Part shown: positions 1 to 9,252 of the stretch, in pieces | How positions within the stretch are numbered: the stretch's first letter is position 1 | How the letters are laid out: each line of letters opens with the position of its first letter | Notes under the pieces: generated by a model | Databases searched by the model: none | Told to the model about the DNA's origin: nothing | The model's input: the letters and a program-made list of their open reading frames with translations, nothing else | Program-made: the position numbers and the translations under genes | Source of the DNA: Rhyacophila brunnea | Lineage: Eukaryota > Arthropoda > Insecta > Trichoptera > Rhyacophilidae | NCBI GenBank assembly: GCA_022495005.1 | Contig: JAGYXB010001966.1 | Coordinates: forward strand, 496,001 to 560,000 | Length of the DNA stretch: 64,000 bases | Reading direction: 5' to 3'

Positions 1-72
1 AATCTGTTAATATTAACCTCCACTCTGTGGAGGCCCATATGATCTTATTAGGATCGGACATGGTCGAAAAAA
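1..72 (+). repeat. SINE family 1, 3' end fragment
   Basis: This is the tail of a tRNA-derived SINE seen in fuller form at 8621, 30779, 33388, 39323 and 63743. It carries the hallmark tail hairpin CCTCCACTCTGTGGAGG (7-bp stem), then a conserved block ending in ACATGG and a short A-run. The tRNA-like head lies outside the window or is truncated. Confidence 0.85.
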
Positions 73-282
73 AAAATTAATTCTCAACACGTTTTCCAGT
101 TCCATTATTCGCGAGTTTTGACAATTTAATACGCTTATGGAATGCTTTAGAATTTGAATTAGTGAGTAGGTATGTAATGTATTTACTACAATTTTTTACA
201 AAAAATTCAAATATTCAAAATTCTTTTTATACACTTGATAATTTACTTAGTAGGTAATAAGGTTTTTAAATTCTTTTTATTA

Positions 283-740
283 TTACCAAGTTTTTTTTAG
301 CTCGTATTCTTGTTTGTCCGGTGGTTGTTTATCCAGTACATATCTTACAATCGATTTTTAACTAACTTCACGAGTAGCTAGACATTTGAAACTTTTAGAA
401 TATATCAGAACACGATGCCAATGCATTTTGTTAATACTTTTAACCATCTTTAAGTAGAATTGAATTCATTTTAAGTTAATCCTGTTTTGTACGAAGTTAT
501 TTCGGAAGAAATCCGTAATCCAATCCACTATTATTGCTTGCTAAGGAGGTGATACTAGCAATTAAATTATTAATAAGACATTTCAGTATTCTATATTTGT
601 TTTTTTGTTGCAAAATAGCAAAAAAATGATTTGTTGACAATTGCCTTTTTTGCCCTAAATTATTAATACATTGAATTGTGAATGATTCAACAGAAAATTT
701 AAAAACGTGGTAAATAAAAAGTTCTTTTTATCTTGTAACT
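283..740 (+). mobile_element. HINE/DINE-1-like non-autonomous element, copy A
   Basis: One of five copies of a roughly 450-bp family (others at 24761, 47883, 48911 and, interrupted, 9253). The left end carries TTACCAAGTTTTTTTTAGC, a variant of the family TTACCACGTTTTTA motif, followed by the conserved CTCGTATTCTTGTTTGTCCG. The same motif recurs inverted near the right end (AAAAACGTGGTAA). It is followed by a short hairpin (ATAAAAAG-TT-CTTTTTAT) and CTTGTAA. Subterminal inverted repeats plus one terminal hairpin is the architecture described for Helentron-associated elements such as DINE-1. There is no coding capacity. The class assignment is an inference; membership of a repeat family is seen directly. 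Confidence 0.75.
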
Positions 741-1403
741 ACTTTGAATGTGTTTGTTATATAAACGAAAATTAATTATGTTTTGTCAGTACCTATGCAT
801 TTTGCCATTGGTGAATGCACACATTGCCTGAAAATGCCACATAGATAATATATAATATGTATTTTTTTTTATTAGGTTTTGAAAATCTCTTCATTATTAC
901 CTACCTCAAATATACAAAATATCACATCGTTCATATCCTTAAAAGTAACATGTTATTTTAGTATATCAAAAGTCATGTCAAAACAATGGTTTCAAATGAC
1001 ACAGTCAGTGTTAATCTCATAGAGATAAATAGCATGACAAAGCTTAAAAATGGCGCGGACTTCCACTCTGACGAGCATACTTCCACTAACTAATCCGGTA
1101 AACAAACAGGAAGAGGTAATTGGCCGAAGCGTTTTATTTTGTTTCACTTGTTTATTTCACGTACTACTGTGGAATTACTTTGATTGGCGTGTTGTGATTT
1201 TATGACGAAGCTTTTTATTTTGAGCGATGCCACGCATACATCGCTGCATTGTGACGTTTTTGTAGTAATAATAACTAATTATAATATATATTAAAACTAT
1301 GTGTACTGAATTTATATTACACTGCATTTGACACCCAGCTAGCCTGATAGAAATGGTACTTAGTCTACCGATTAAATAGACAATTAACTATAGTATTAGG
1401 AAG
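741..1403. other. No recognisable feature
   Basis: AT-rich sequence with no convincing ORF, RNA gene or match to the other repeat families in this window. Confidence 0.5.
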
Positions 1404-1690
1404 TGGTAAAGGGTGGAAGTAGGCTATTAAGAATCGACATAAATAGTGCACACTAAACATTGTCAGTCATACGTATATGTTTCCATTGAACTAAGACTAC
1501 AATTTGCAGATATTGTTGGTGAGTTGTTAAAATACAATTAAGCCAAGTGTAAACCAACTCTATAAAGAAATAGTAAAAATATATTTGTATAAAAATAATA
1601 TTAATATTATAATAAAAAGCGTAATATTTACCTTGTCCAAATGACGCGTATCTCGCCGATATACGCCGCGAGTGTATGTCCACAAGCACT
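1404..1690 (+). mobile_element. Long-TIR element family 1, left end only
   Basis: Begins TGGTAAAGGGTGGAAGTAGG, continues with ACATAAATAGTGCACACTAA and then GAACTAAGACTACAATTTGC, matching the left ends at 8998, 25738 and 41324. No matching right end was found downstream, so this copy is probably truncated. No coding capacity. Confidence 0.7.
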
Positions 1691-1771
1691 TGAAATGGAA
1701 AATTTTACGAACCGGAGCACCCGATAATTTTCCGTAAATAGTAAGGTATTAATCTAATTTTATGTACTTAT

Positions 1772-2065
1772 ATTTTATTTATTTATTTATTTTAAAAAGA
1801 CACATTAAGCACATAACAAATTGTTAATTGAAGACGTTCACGATATGATATTTAGACTAAAAATTACAGGTAAATCAAACTATTAGAGAGAAGAAACAAA
1901 CCAAAAAAATAATTATACTTATGTACTTGTGGCAAAAGCTATAAAATAAAAAAACAACAATAAAATTAAATTTTAAACACAAAATACATATCACATCACT
2001 AAAAATGTCTACATCTCTATGGAGTGCATTAATCAGCCGTATAGCCCTTGCGATTGGTGTCTTGT
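1772..2065 (-). pseudogene. Jockey/CR1-like LINE, 3' end of RT ORF and tail
   Basis: On the minus strand this reads TPIARAIRLINALHRDVDIF, the conserved last segment of Jockey/CR1-type reverse transcriptase ORFs. A 3' UTR follows with an AATGTGTCTTTTTAAAATAA tail and a TAAA-repeat end. The same C-terminal motif and tail occur at 51170-51872 on the plus strand. The copy is strongly 5'-truncated, which is usual for target-primed insertions. The exact clade is uncertain. Confidence 0.75.
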
Positions 2066-2130
2066 GTAGTGAAGTTGAAGTGTGTTATTTTTTTTTTGTT
2101 TCCTGGCCTATCGCCTTATCTAACTGATGG

Positions 2131-2221
2131 TCAAATTATTTTTTTCACGAGTTGCGATAATCTCGGCGCTTTCATGAACCGAAACTGCGCTCCGGTGCGC
2201 TACGGTCCATTTTGAGCCCTG
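2131..2221 (-). mobile_element. hAT-type non-autonomous element, one terminus
   Basis: Read on the minus strand it starts CAGGGCTCAAAATGGACCGT and stays similar to the intact 236-bp element at 35200-35435 for roughly 80 bp. The partner terminus is missing. The next element abuts it closely on the right. Confidence 0.65.
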
Positions 2222-2230
2222 TGGGTCTAT

Positions 2231-2496
2231 TCTGTACTTATCGACCGCTAAAGTGATAAAGTGATAAATATTATCAAACTTAGGGTAGGTTTGTAAAATA
2301 GAATTAGCACTTATTGTAACAATTACAATACGTTGATTGTAATTGCTGCTATAAGCGCTACATTTTAACAGCACCTCTCTTACTGCTGTTAAAATACAGA
2401 GCTTATTGTAACAATTACAATAAGTACTAATACGTTTATACAAACCTACCCTAAGTTAGATAATATCTATCACTTTAGCGGTCGATAAGTAAAGAA
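2231..2496. mobile_element. Miniature inverted-repeat element with long TIRs
   Basis: Long inverted arms start CTTATCGACCGCTAAAGTGA at 2237 and end with the reverse complement at 2489. They run inward through a second matched block, CTTAGGGTAGGTTTGTA. The core is flanked by TA on both sides (2235-2236 and 2490-2491). The outer sequence TTCTGTAC also resembles the terminus of the element at 45323-45588, so the two are probably relatives, and true ends at 2231/2496 are an alternative reading. Size and TA flanks suggest a Tc1/mariner-type miniature element. Confidence 0.8.
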
Positions 2497-2976
2497 AATT
2501 ATTAATTAATTAACAATTTAATTAAAATTAATTCTTATAAAACGTGTTCATGGAAATTGAATAGTAAAGTTTATGAAGTATAATATTAAAACAACTTTTC
2601 TTTGTCAAACTAAATTCATTCTTTAGAAGTTTTTTCCAGTTCTATTCACAGCAAATGAATACGGCGTAATATATTAACGTGCAATACGGCTAAATACTTT
2701 TTCCATAATTCTAAGAGTTATTTTTCATGAAATCAGCCAAGAGGATTTAATCTTATATCCGGATAAAAAGCTACGTCTGAGTTTTGCCTCTTGGAAGATT
2801 TCATCTGAAATGATATTTACTCATAAATCGTGTTTATCATTTTTCAATCATTCTTGTTAATAAAAGGTTTATCGATGCATATTGCAGCAAAAATAAAAAT
2901 ATATTACATCACTAGAAGTGATAAATAAATTAAAATAAATCCTTGTCATTCACCAGTTCACAAGTCTTCTTACGTC
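2497..2976. other. No recognisable feature
   Basis: AT-rich sequence. No ORF, tRNA-like structure or repeat-family match was seen. Confidence 0.5.
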
Positions 2977-3190
2977 TACACAAACATAGATCCATCCAAA
3001 CCAACCCACCCCGCACCGCACTCGGTCTTAATCGAGCGTATCACGAGCCCCTACGTTTGGATATGAAGCAACAGCAGTTTTTTACGCCTGGGAATGTCTC
3101 AGGTGGAGATGCCCAAGACTGAGACCGCCACGCTCTCAAGTGAGCTTTGACTGAGTTTACTGAAAGATGTGGTTAAATAAAAAAAAATTC
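2977..3190 (+). repeat. Dispersed repeat D with A-rich 3' end, copy 1
   Basis: About 200 bp shared with 38174-38345 in the same orientation. Shared blocks include CGGTCTTAATCGAGCGTATC and CTCTCAAGTGAG, then TTGACTGAGTTTACTGAAAG. Both copies end in an A-rich run, which suggests a short retroposed sequence. I could not find clear pol III A and B boxes, so its class is open. Confidence 0.65.
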
Positions 3191-3681
3191 CATGGGAGTA
3201 AAAGGCTGTAATCACTGCTGACCTGTTAATTAATTTTTATTACCACATTTAAATATCATGTTAATTATAATATCTAATGTCCAGGTGACGCAAACGCGCC
3301 AGTCGCAGTGTCAGAACTAAATGAGTTAACCAAAATTTAAAAAATGACAAAATTGTGAGTTATGACTCTAGGCAACTCAAATGAACAAGCCAGTCAGAAC
3401 GGATCATTATCCCTAATTTAGTCCCAGAATCGAGTCACTACTGAGTGACTCGATTCTTATAGATACTACATAGTCCTCCTTCTTGTCTCCTTCTTAGTTT
3501 TGAAGTCATAACCAGTAATAGCCGCAAGCATCTGTTCTTGAAGCCTATTATTATAGGATTGTTCTGTGTCTTTGGAATATACGATGACTCGCTATCACAA
3601 AATGCAAGCGTTAAAAGGATGACATTTTGACTGAAACCACGTAACCTGAATCCCAGATATTCTATTTTAATTTTGTTTTAG
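3191..3681. other. No recognisable feature; possible intron end
   Basis: AT-rich sequence. Its last bases form a pyrimidine-rich splice-acceptor-like TTTTAATTTTGTTTTAG immediately before the candidate exon at 3682. Confidence 0.4.
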
Positions 3682-3829
3682 TCATTTTCATTCGGATAGC
3701 GATGAATCTATGGGAGTCATGACCATGCAACTGTGCACGCTCTGTGGGTTTCATGGTGTGGTGGATGAAGACGTCGAGATTTGGTGGTTGCGCCAATGGA
3801 TGGAGGAGCGACTTTTATTTGCAGCGTAA
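3682..3829 (+). CDS. Candidate 3'-terminal coding exon, unknown protein
   Basis: A strong acceptor-like tract ending TTGTTTTAG at 3681 is followed by 48 uninterrupted codons to a TAA at 3827-3829. The peptide contains FHSDSDESMG, then LCTLCGFHGVVDEDVEIWW and RQWMEERLLFAA. Base composition is close to half GC, unlike the AT-rich flanks, and the residue mix looks protein-like. I do not recognise the family. There is no evidence of the upstream exons within the window, and no canonical AATAAA close downstream. It could equally be a fortuitous open stretch or a relic of an unrecognised transposon. Confidence 0.3.
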
Positions 3830-4373
3830 ACAGTCGGTACAAAAGTATGTTACAGTAGTTATGTTACAATACTTATGATACTGTTCCGAGGTCCGAGTTT
3901 CGATAGAATAAGATGTTGTGCGGAGCGATACAGAGACTTAGATACTAACAGACCGGGAACTTATGTTCGAGTGACATGTCCAATGAATTATGATCCGCTA
4001 TTTATTGACGTACTCACAATCAAAGGAATATTTAGGAAATAATTATTATAATTGAATCAGCTATATTCTACTACATTGGATATGGCTGACTATGTGGAAA
4101 AATGGATATCGCGGACATAATCATTGCAGTCAGTTATTTACTGAGTTTGCCATAATTATACACTACGGGAAATTGATATTTAATATCGCCGATCAATATG
4201 CGGACACGGATAGAGTTGTTATTCCCATAAATCGAAAATGCAAAATTCATTGCAGGCAATGACAATATTAATGGACAACGCACTCAATACAGTAGCTCGC
4301 AAGTAAATTCGCACATAGCGACATTTGCACATGTATAGGTAGACTTCACGCAATTTCCATTATGCGATATCAC
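3830..4373. other. No recognisable feature
   Basis: AT-rich non-coding sequence. If the candidate exon upstream is real, the start of this stretch would be its 3' UTR. Confidence 0.4.
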
Positions 4374-4547
4374 GCATCGGAAATTTATAGCAATATCACC
4401 TTTATTTTAATGGCGTTAAAATAGTGTTTCTAGTGTCAATGTTCATTTGAGCGACCCAACAAAAAGCATCGGGAATTTAAAGAAATATCACCTTTATTGT
4501 AATTGCATTAGAACAGATTATGCCATTCGGCAGACCCGACAAAAAAG
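4374..4547 (+). repeat. Two-copy tandem duplication, about 92-bp unit
   Basis: GCATCGGAAATTTATAGCAA at 4374 is repeated with substitutions at 4466 (GCATCGGGAATTTAAAGAAA). Both continue with ATATCACCTTTATT and later a GACCC-ACAAAAA block. The units have diverged by roughly a quarter, so the duplication is not recent. Confidence 0.7.
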
Positions 4548-5047
4548 TGTGTGTCATTTTTTTTCCAGATGCTTCGTCCATATTAATGTCATTGGTTGCA
4601 GGTGATTTAATAATTCATCTAACTAATCATTTTTATTGTGTTTATTGTACACGAGGAAGAAATCGTTTTTCTACTAATTAATTCTACTTTGATTACACTA
4701 AATTTAAAAAAAAATGTTCACAATTTTAGTTCCATCTAAGCTTTGCAATGTGAAGTTACGTAATCTTCACGGTATAATTATACTTCCTGTCAAGATTTTA
4801 TGTCATTCGGCCGAAGCATTAAACTTCCTCTGCATCTGGCAGTAAAACAAAGCATATTTGATATTATTTTATTATATCACGTTATTATTATTTGACGTCG
4901 CACAAAGAAAAGCGATATCTATCGACAACATGTTATCGTTCCGGCGATATTAAATAAGTGGGGCTCGTATTGGTTTGATTTATTTGTACCCGATTCGTGA
5001 CTACACAAGTTGACAAAGTTATAACTTATAACTTTTACTAGCAATAT
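4548..5047. other. No recognisable feature
   Basis: AT-rich sequence. The last 8 bases (AGCAATAT) are the left half of a probable imperfect target duplication for the element that follows. Confidence 0.45.
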
Positions 5048-5330
5048 CAGTGGCGTATCTGCCTAAGCCCAAGATAATAAAAATGGGGCCCATCCAAGAA
5101 AATGTACTTCTATATTTAAGGGATGAATGTAGGATGCCAGAAAAGCAGGATATTTTGTAGTTTGAGGTGATAAGCGTAAGAACTACTAATACCTTGAAGA
5201 CAAAGAACTCACGTGTGAGGGTTGGCTTTTTTCCTAATACTTTGGTGATGAGAGAGGCATACCGGAATTGATCACATTATATTGACAAAAGTATAGTAAG
5301 AACATTGTAATTTAATTAGATAGCGCTCCG

Positions 5331-5700
5331 CGCAGAGCTGGGTTTATTTATTCAAAATATTGGAGTTAAACATGGGGGTAAACATTGATTCAGCATAACT
5401 AAGGTAAATTGTAGTTATTATAGGGCACATGAATGGTGCTAAAAAGCATTAAATTGGCGTGGGTTATGGAGGATGATTATTTAAGGGCACGTAACAATTA
5501 ATTGGTTTGCACTTCACTTGCATTTTTGCGCGGCACGGCCATTTTAAGGGTTGATTAGATGAATTATGATAAAACAATTAGATGAATTAACACAATAACG
5601 GTAAAAGGGATTCACTGATTTATAATATTGAGACAAGCGTGGCTTTGCATTTTGGGTTGAGAAGGGCCGCTTGGTCACGCCGAGCGCGTGATAATAGGTA
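5331..5700 (+). repeat. Left copy of a diverged direct repeat (possible old LTR)
   Basis: Starts near GCGCAGAGCTGGGTTTATTT. Ends with a better-conserved 150-bp part containing GACAAGCGTGGCTTTGCA and CACGCCGAGCGCGTG. The right copy is at 7212-7590. Two direct copies of about 375 bp separated by about 1.5 kb could be decayed LTRs, but no LTR-retrotransposon coding sequence, primer-binding site or target duplication is visible between or beside them. Confidence 0.5.
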
Positions 5701-6251
5701 CTCTGCGGAGTGACCTTGCTTTTCGCGGCGATAGTTTCGCCTGCAGGTATATTTTGTTCCACACTTTGAGGGTGCATTTATTTACTTTTGTAATAATGTT
5801 TCTTTGCGGACAGTGTTTGTCAACTTTTGTCACGGTTATTTTGATGTCGAGGTTAAGATTTCAGATCTGGAATTTGAAACGTTCTCGTGCTAGGGGCGTC
5901 GTTTGGTAATACTACATAAAAACACTGATTGTAGATTATTAAAATGAATTGCGATCAGAAATTAATCGACGATTAAAAATAATGCAAGATATGTGTTCAC
6001 AGTTCAAAGCAAAACGAGAGAATGACTCACAATATGGGATCGCTGCAGTCTCGAAGGGTTTTCATGTAGCCTGTTGCCTGCATTCCTTACCATATTATGA
6101 TAATGTTCTAGTGTATCAGTCCCTATATGGTAATGCATGTAGTTCGACTGGCGTTTGCTGATAAGACTTTTGTTTGTGTGTTAGTTGTTGACTACCACAT
6201 AATATGTATGATAATTAGTAAGCTGTGAATTAAAAAAAGGCAATTTCTTAA
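5701..6251. other. No recognisable feature
   Basis: Short open frames exist here (for example 5949-6161) but their translations match nothing I know and lack domain features. Confidence 0.4.
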
Positions 6252-6569
6252 ACCCGGTTACACATAGAAAATTGTCTCGACTGGGATATGGTCAGGAATC
6301 AAACTGGGCGCAATATTGCAACTCTCTTCCATGCGCACATGCTAGTTCATACTGGGACAGTGACTACTCATGGCTAGCCGAAATTAATGAAAAAGCAGCT
6401 CGGTGCAAATATTTCAGGTGCTTTCCACGTCGACATAAATTTGTTACACCCGACAAGCAGTTTTTTTACCAAAAATGTTATGTGCGGCAGTACATGTTAC
6501 ACGCTGTTTTGTGAATGACAAAAAATTCACATCGACAGATTCGAGACGAGTTTCTATGTGCGACCGGGC
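6252..6569. mobile_element. Miniature element with 3-bp TAA duplication
   Basis: The left end ACCCGGTTACACATAGAAAA matches the reverse complement of the right end (GCCCGGTCGCACATAGAAAC). The match continues into GTCTCGA. TAA flanks both sides (6249-6251 and 6570-6572). A 3-bp TWA duplication is typical of PIF/Harbinger elements. Total length is 318 bp with no transposase. One terminus of a second copy lies at 8870. Confidence 0.7.
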
Positions 6570-7211
6570 TAAGTTTTAATGTCGAGGAAGAATATAAATA
6601 CTCAAGGAACATTTCTGGTGGCTAAATTTGAAAGCACGCTATTTTAACTAGGTAGTTAGGAACCAATCCCAAGAGAACAAGACAAAAATACAAAATACCG
6701 GGTGGGTGTAAATCCTGGATCCAAATGAGTAAACAAGAGATATTTGCAAACGTGGTGCATCCATATTAATGCTGCTTTCTTCATATATGGGTCCTATAAA
6801 AGAGGGCGGCTGGAAGAAAACAATAATTTAGCCATATCACTCGCATCTAAAGAATACAGGATGTCCAAAAGACTGGCTTAAGAGAAAATACAAGATGCAA
6901 CCCAGATCCTCTACGAATGTCTTAAAATGGCTGCGGATAGGGAACAACAATTTGCTAAAGTCAGTTGAACCATCTTCTGGGCTCATCGTATCGTCCGACT
7001 TGGTTGCCTCAGAGGTCTTGTATTTAGAAAATTTAGAGCATTTAGAAAAGCTCACTTCACATATATTTATCGGAAATTTTGTAAGTAGTAATACCCAGAA
7101 AAATGGAGAGGAACTCACATGTATGTCGGTGGTGGAATCTTCTTCAGTATTATTTTGATTGGGATATGTGTGACATCACGGGGTTTAATTTATATAAAAC
7201 ACATCTTTTGA
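6570..7211. other. No recognisable feature
   Basis: Both strands carry open frames of 87-93 codons at 6837-7158. They overlap each other and neither resembles a known family. Probably chance or decayed transposon sequence. Confidence 0.4.
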
Positions 7212-7590
7212 TTTAACAGCCCTGCGCAGGCGGGATTTATTTACACTAAATTATACAAACATCGACGGATATTACATTGTAGATTACATTGTAGATTACG
7301 ACAGAGAAGACACGTTATTATTACTGGCCATTGCCGTAACACTTTTAATTCATTCGAAGCTAACACGGAGGCGGGTTAATGTTTAGGCACATTGCCTGGA
7401 TCAACACCAAAACAATTTAACGGACACACAATTCGTTTTGAGGGTGGTTTTATGAATTATTATTAACACGATAACGGGGAAAGAGATTCACTGAATTATA
7501 ATATTTAGACAAGCGTGGCTTTGCACTTTGCGTTGAGGAGAGCCGACCGGGCCACGCCGAACGCGTGGTCCTAGACACCTTCCACTCTCT
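7212..7590 (+). repeat. Right copy of the diverged direct repeat
   Basis: Partner of 5331-5700. The clearest match is GACAAGCGTGGCTTTGCA followed by CACGCCGAACGCGTGG. It also contains a small internal tandem, ATTACATTGTAG repeated twice near 7270-7295. See the left copy for the LTR interpretation and its limits. Confidence 0.5.
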
Positions 7591-8620
7591 CGGGAGAATT
7601 TGTACTACCATCAATTATCTACGACGGATCTATGGGTGATGAGACAGCGGAGGGTGCAAAGGGAAGAAACAAATTACGGTAAATTTTTGTTTGTCTCCCG
7701 GCAAGTTACCATTTCCTAGTAGCTGGACTCAGGTACTTGCCCTTTTCGCCGCTGTCAAAATGCGTCGTGATGATGTTATTTCGTAAATCAGGGGAGGTGA
7801 ACCCTAATTCGGGGGCGTTTGATTAGGTTGTAGATTTGTGATTTGAAACTGCGGACCAGGGGTTTTTTCGTCTGGTAACAGTAGGTACTGGCTTTTGTTA
7901 CTTATTGTTTTTTTTAATTTGCCTCTACGTGGTCCTCTCCCACATATTTACTGTCAAAGGTCACTTAAGTGCATTATGACCTCAGTCTTGGGTAATTGCT
8001 CCTTAAGCATTTCCAGTAATAATATAATAAATATATTATTAAAATAAATATTCTCATCGCAATCGCCTGATTAAGACCGGATGTGATTTGGTTGTGCCAT
8101 TAACTTCAATGGCCTAAAGATCGGCGAAATTACGTGGTAGCGAATTATAAAGAATAAAGACGAGTTGAGAAGTCTTTTATCCTGGAGTAGAATAAAATAG
8201 GCTAATGGTGATAAGTCTCATCTAATCATAGAAATCAATCTAATCATCTAATCAATAACTAATCATCTTATCATTTAAAAACATGGAAGTCTGGCCTAAT
8301 GGATACGCCACTGACCAATGTATATTATATATTATTTTGTATCTAAATTTCAATATATTTTCGACTAGTAAAGGCATATTTATTTTCATAGGTTTTTTTT
8401 TAATTTTATTTGTAAAATGTTAGTAGCCCATAGAGGTAGGTATGTAAATTTATAAGGATTTTTTCAAATGTTAGCTTGTTGTTTTGCTTTTAAATAAATT
8501 GATTTGTAAAAGTATTTTTTTCTATGCAAATAAAGTTTATATTATATGTCTAGGTACATAATATGAAAGCTATCTTAGAGAAAGTTTAGTACGTATCAAT
8601 ATTTATAAACCCTATGTTTA
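7591..8620. other. No recognisable feature apart from the hAT-type right end
   Basis: Contains the end of the 5048-8313 element and AT-rich flank. Short imperfect TCTAATCATC repeats occur around 8218-8275. Confidence 0.4.
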
Positions 8621-8843
8621 ACGCCCACGATGGCCGAGCGGCTTAATTAAGTGTCGGCTTGTATGGCTCGAATCCTGGATCTGGCAAATACACATATTGT
8701 TTTTTAATTTGTGTTTGAAGTCTAAGTATGGTCCTAATAGGTTGAACAAGTGGCTACCATCCATTTTTCGTAAAAACAAATTCTATTAATACAACTTCCA
8801 CTCTGTGGGGGCCCATGTGATCATCTTAGGATCAAACATGGTG
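8621..8843 (+). repeat. SINE family 1, near full length
   Basis: The head CGCCCACGATGGCCGAGCGG resembles the D-arm (pol III A box) of class II tRNAs (Leu/Ser type). TGGCTCGAATCC follows in the B-box position. A family body then runs to the tail with AACTTCCACTCTGTGGGGGC and ATCAAACATGG. The tail hairpin is slightly degraded in this copy. Confidence 0.85.
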
Positions 8844-8869
8844 AAGTAGTTAAGTAGTAATATTGTATG

Positions 8870-8930
8870 AGCCCGGTCAAACGTCATAGAAACTTGTCTC
8901 GACTGAAACACGTTGAATTTGTCGATGTAA
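8870..8930 (+). mobile_element. One terminus of the TAA-type miniature element
   Basis: GCCCGGTCAAACGTCATAGA followed by AACTTGTCTCGACTG matches the right terminus of the element at 6252-6569. No partner end is found before the next element starts at 8998. Confidence 0.5.
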
Positions 8931-9252
8931 AACACAATATATAACTTAATGTACTGCCGTACTAAGTCAATTAATAAATTACATCGGTTGACATCTGTGG
9001 CGGAGGGTGGAGGTAGGCTATTAAGATCCAACATAAATATAGTGCACACTACACTTTGTCAGTCATGCGTATTTGTTTTTTTATTCAACTATAACTATAA
9101 ATTGCAGATAATGTTGGTTGGTTTTAAAAATTCAATTAAACCAAGCAACAATAGATAATTATCAAAAAATATTCGTCAATCCATAAAATATCTCAAATTA
9201 TGCCTATTTTATAGATAGAAGAATATTTATAATAACATGAATTTGAAAATAA

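Larger units (their letters stand above)
5048..8313. mobile_element. Probable hAT-bounded element or composite, 3.3 kb
   Basis: The left end is CAGTGGCGTATC and the right end its exact reverse complement GATACGCCACTG, a 12-bp TIR of the hAT type (CAGTG...). The flanking octamers AGCAATAT (5040-5047) and ACCAATGT (8314-8321) agree at 6 of 8 positions, as expected of an aged 8-bp duplication. The interior has no recognisable transposase. It holds a diverged direct repeat (5331 and 7212) and a separate 318-bp miniature element (6252). The termini could also belong to two unrelated elements. Confidence 0.45.

Noticed and set aside
6837..7158. Overlapping 87- and 93-codon frames on opposite strands
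   Set aside because: Neither resembles a known protein; likely chance within a transposon-rich segment.
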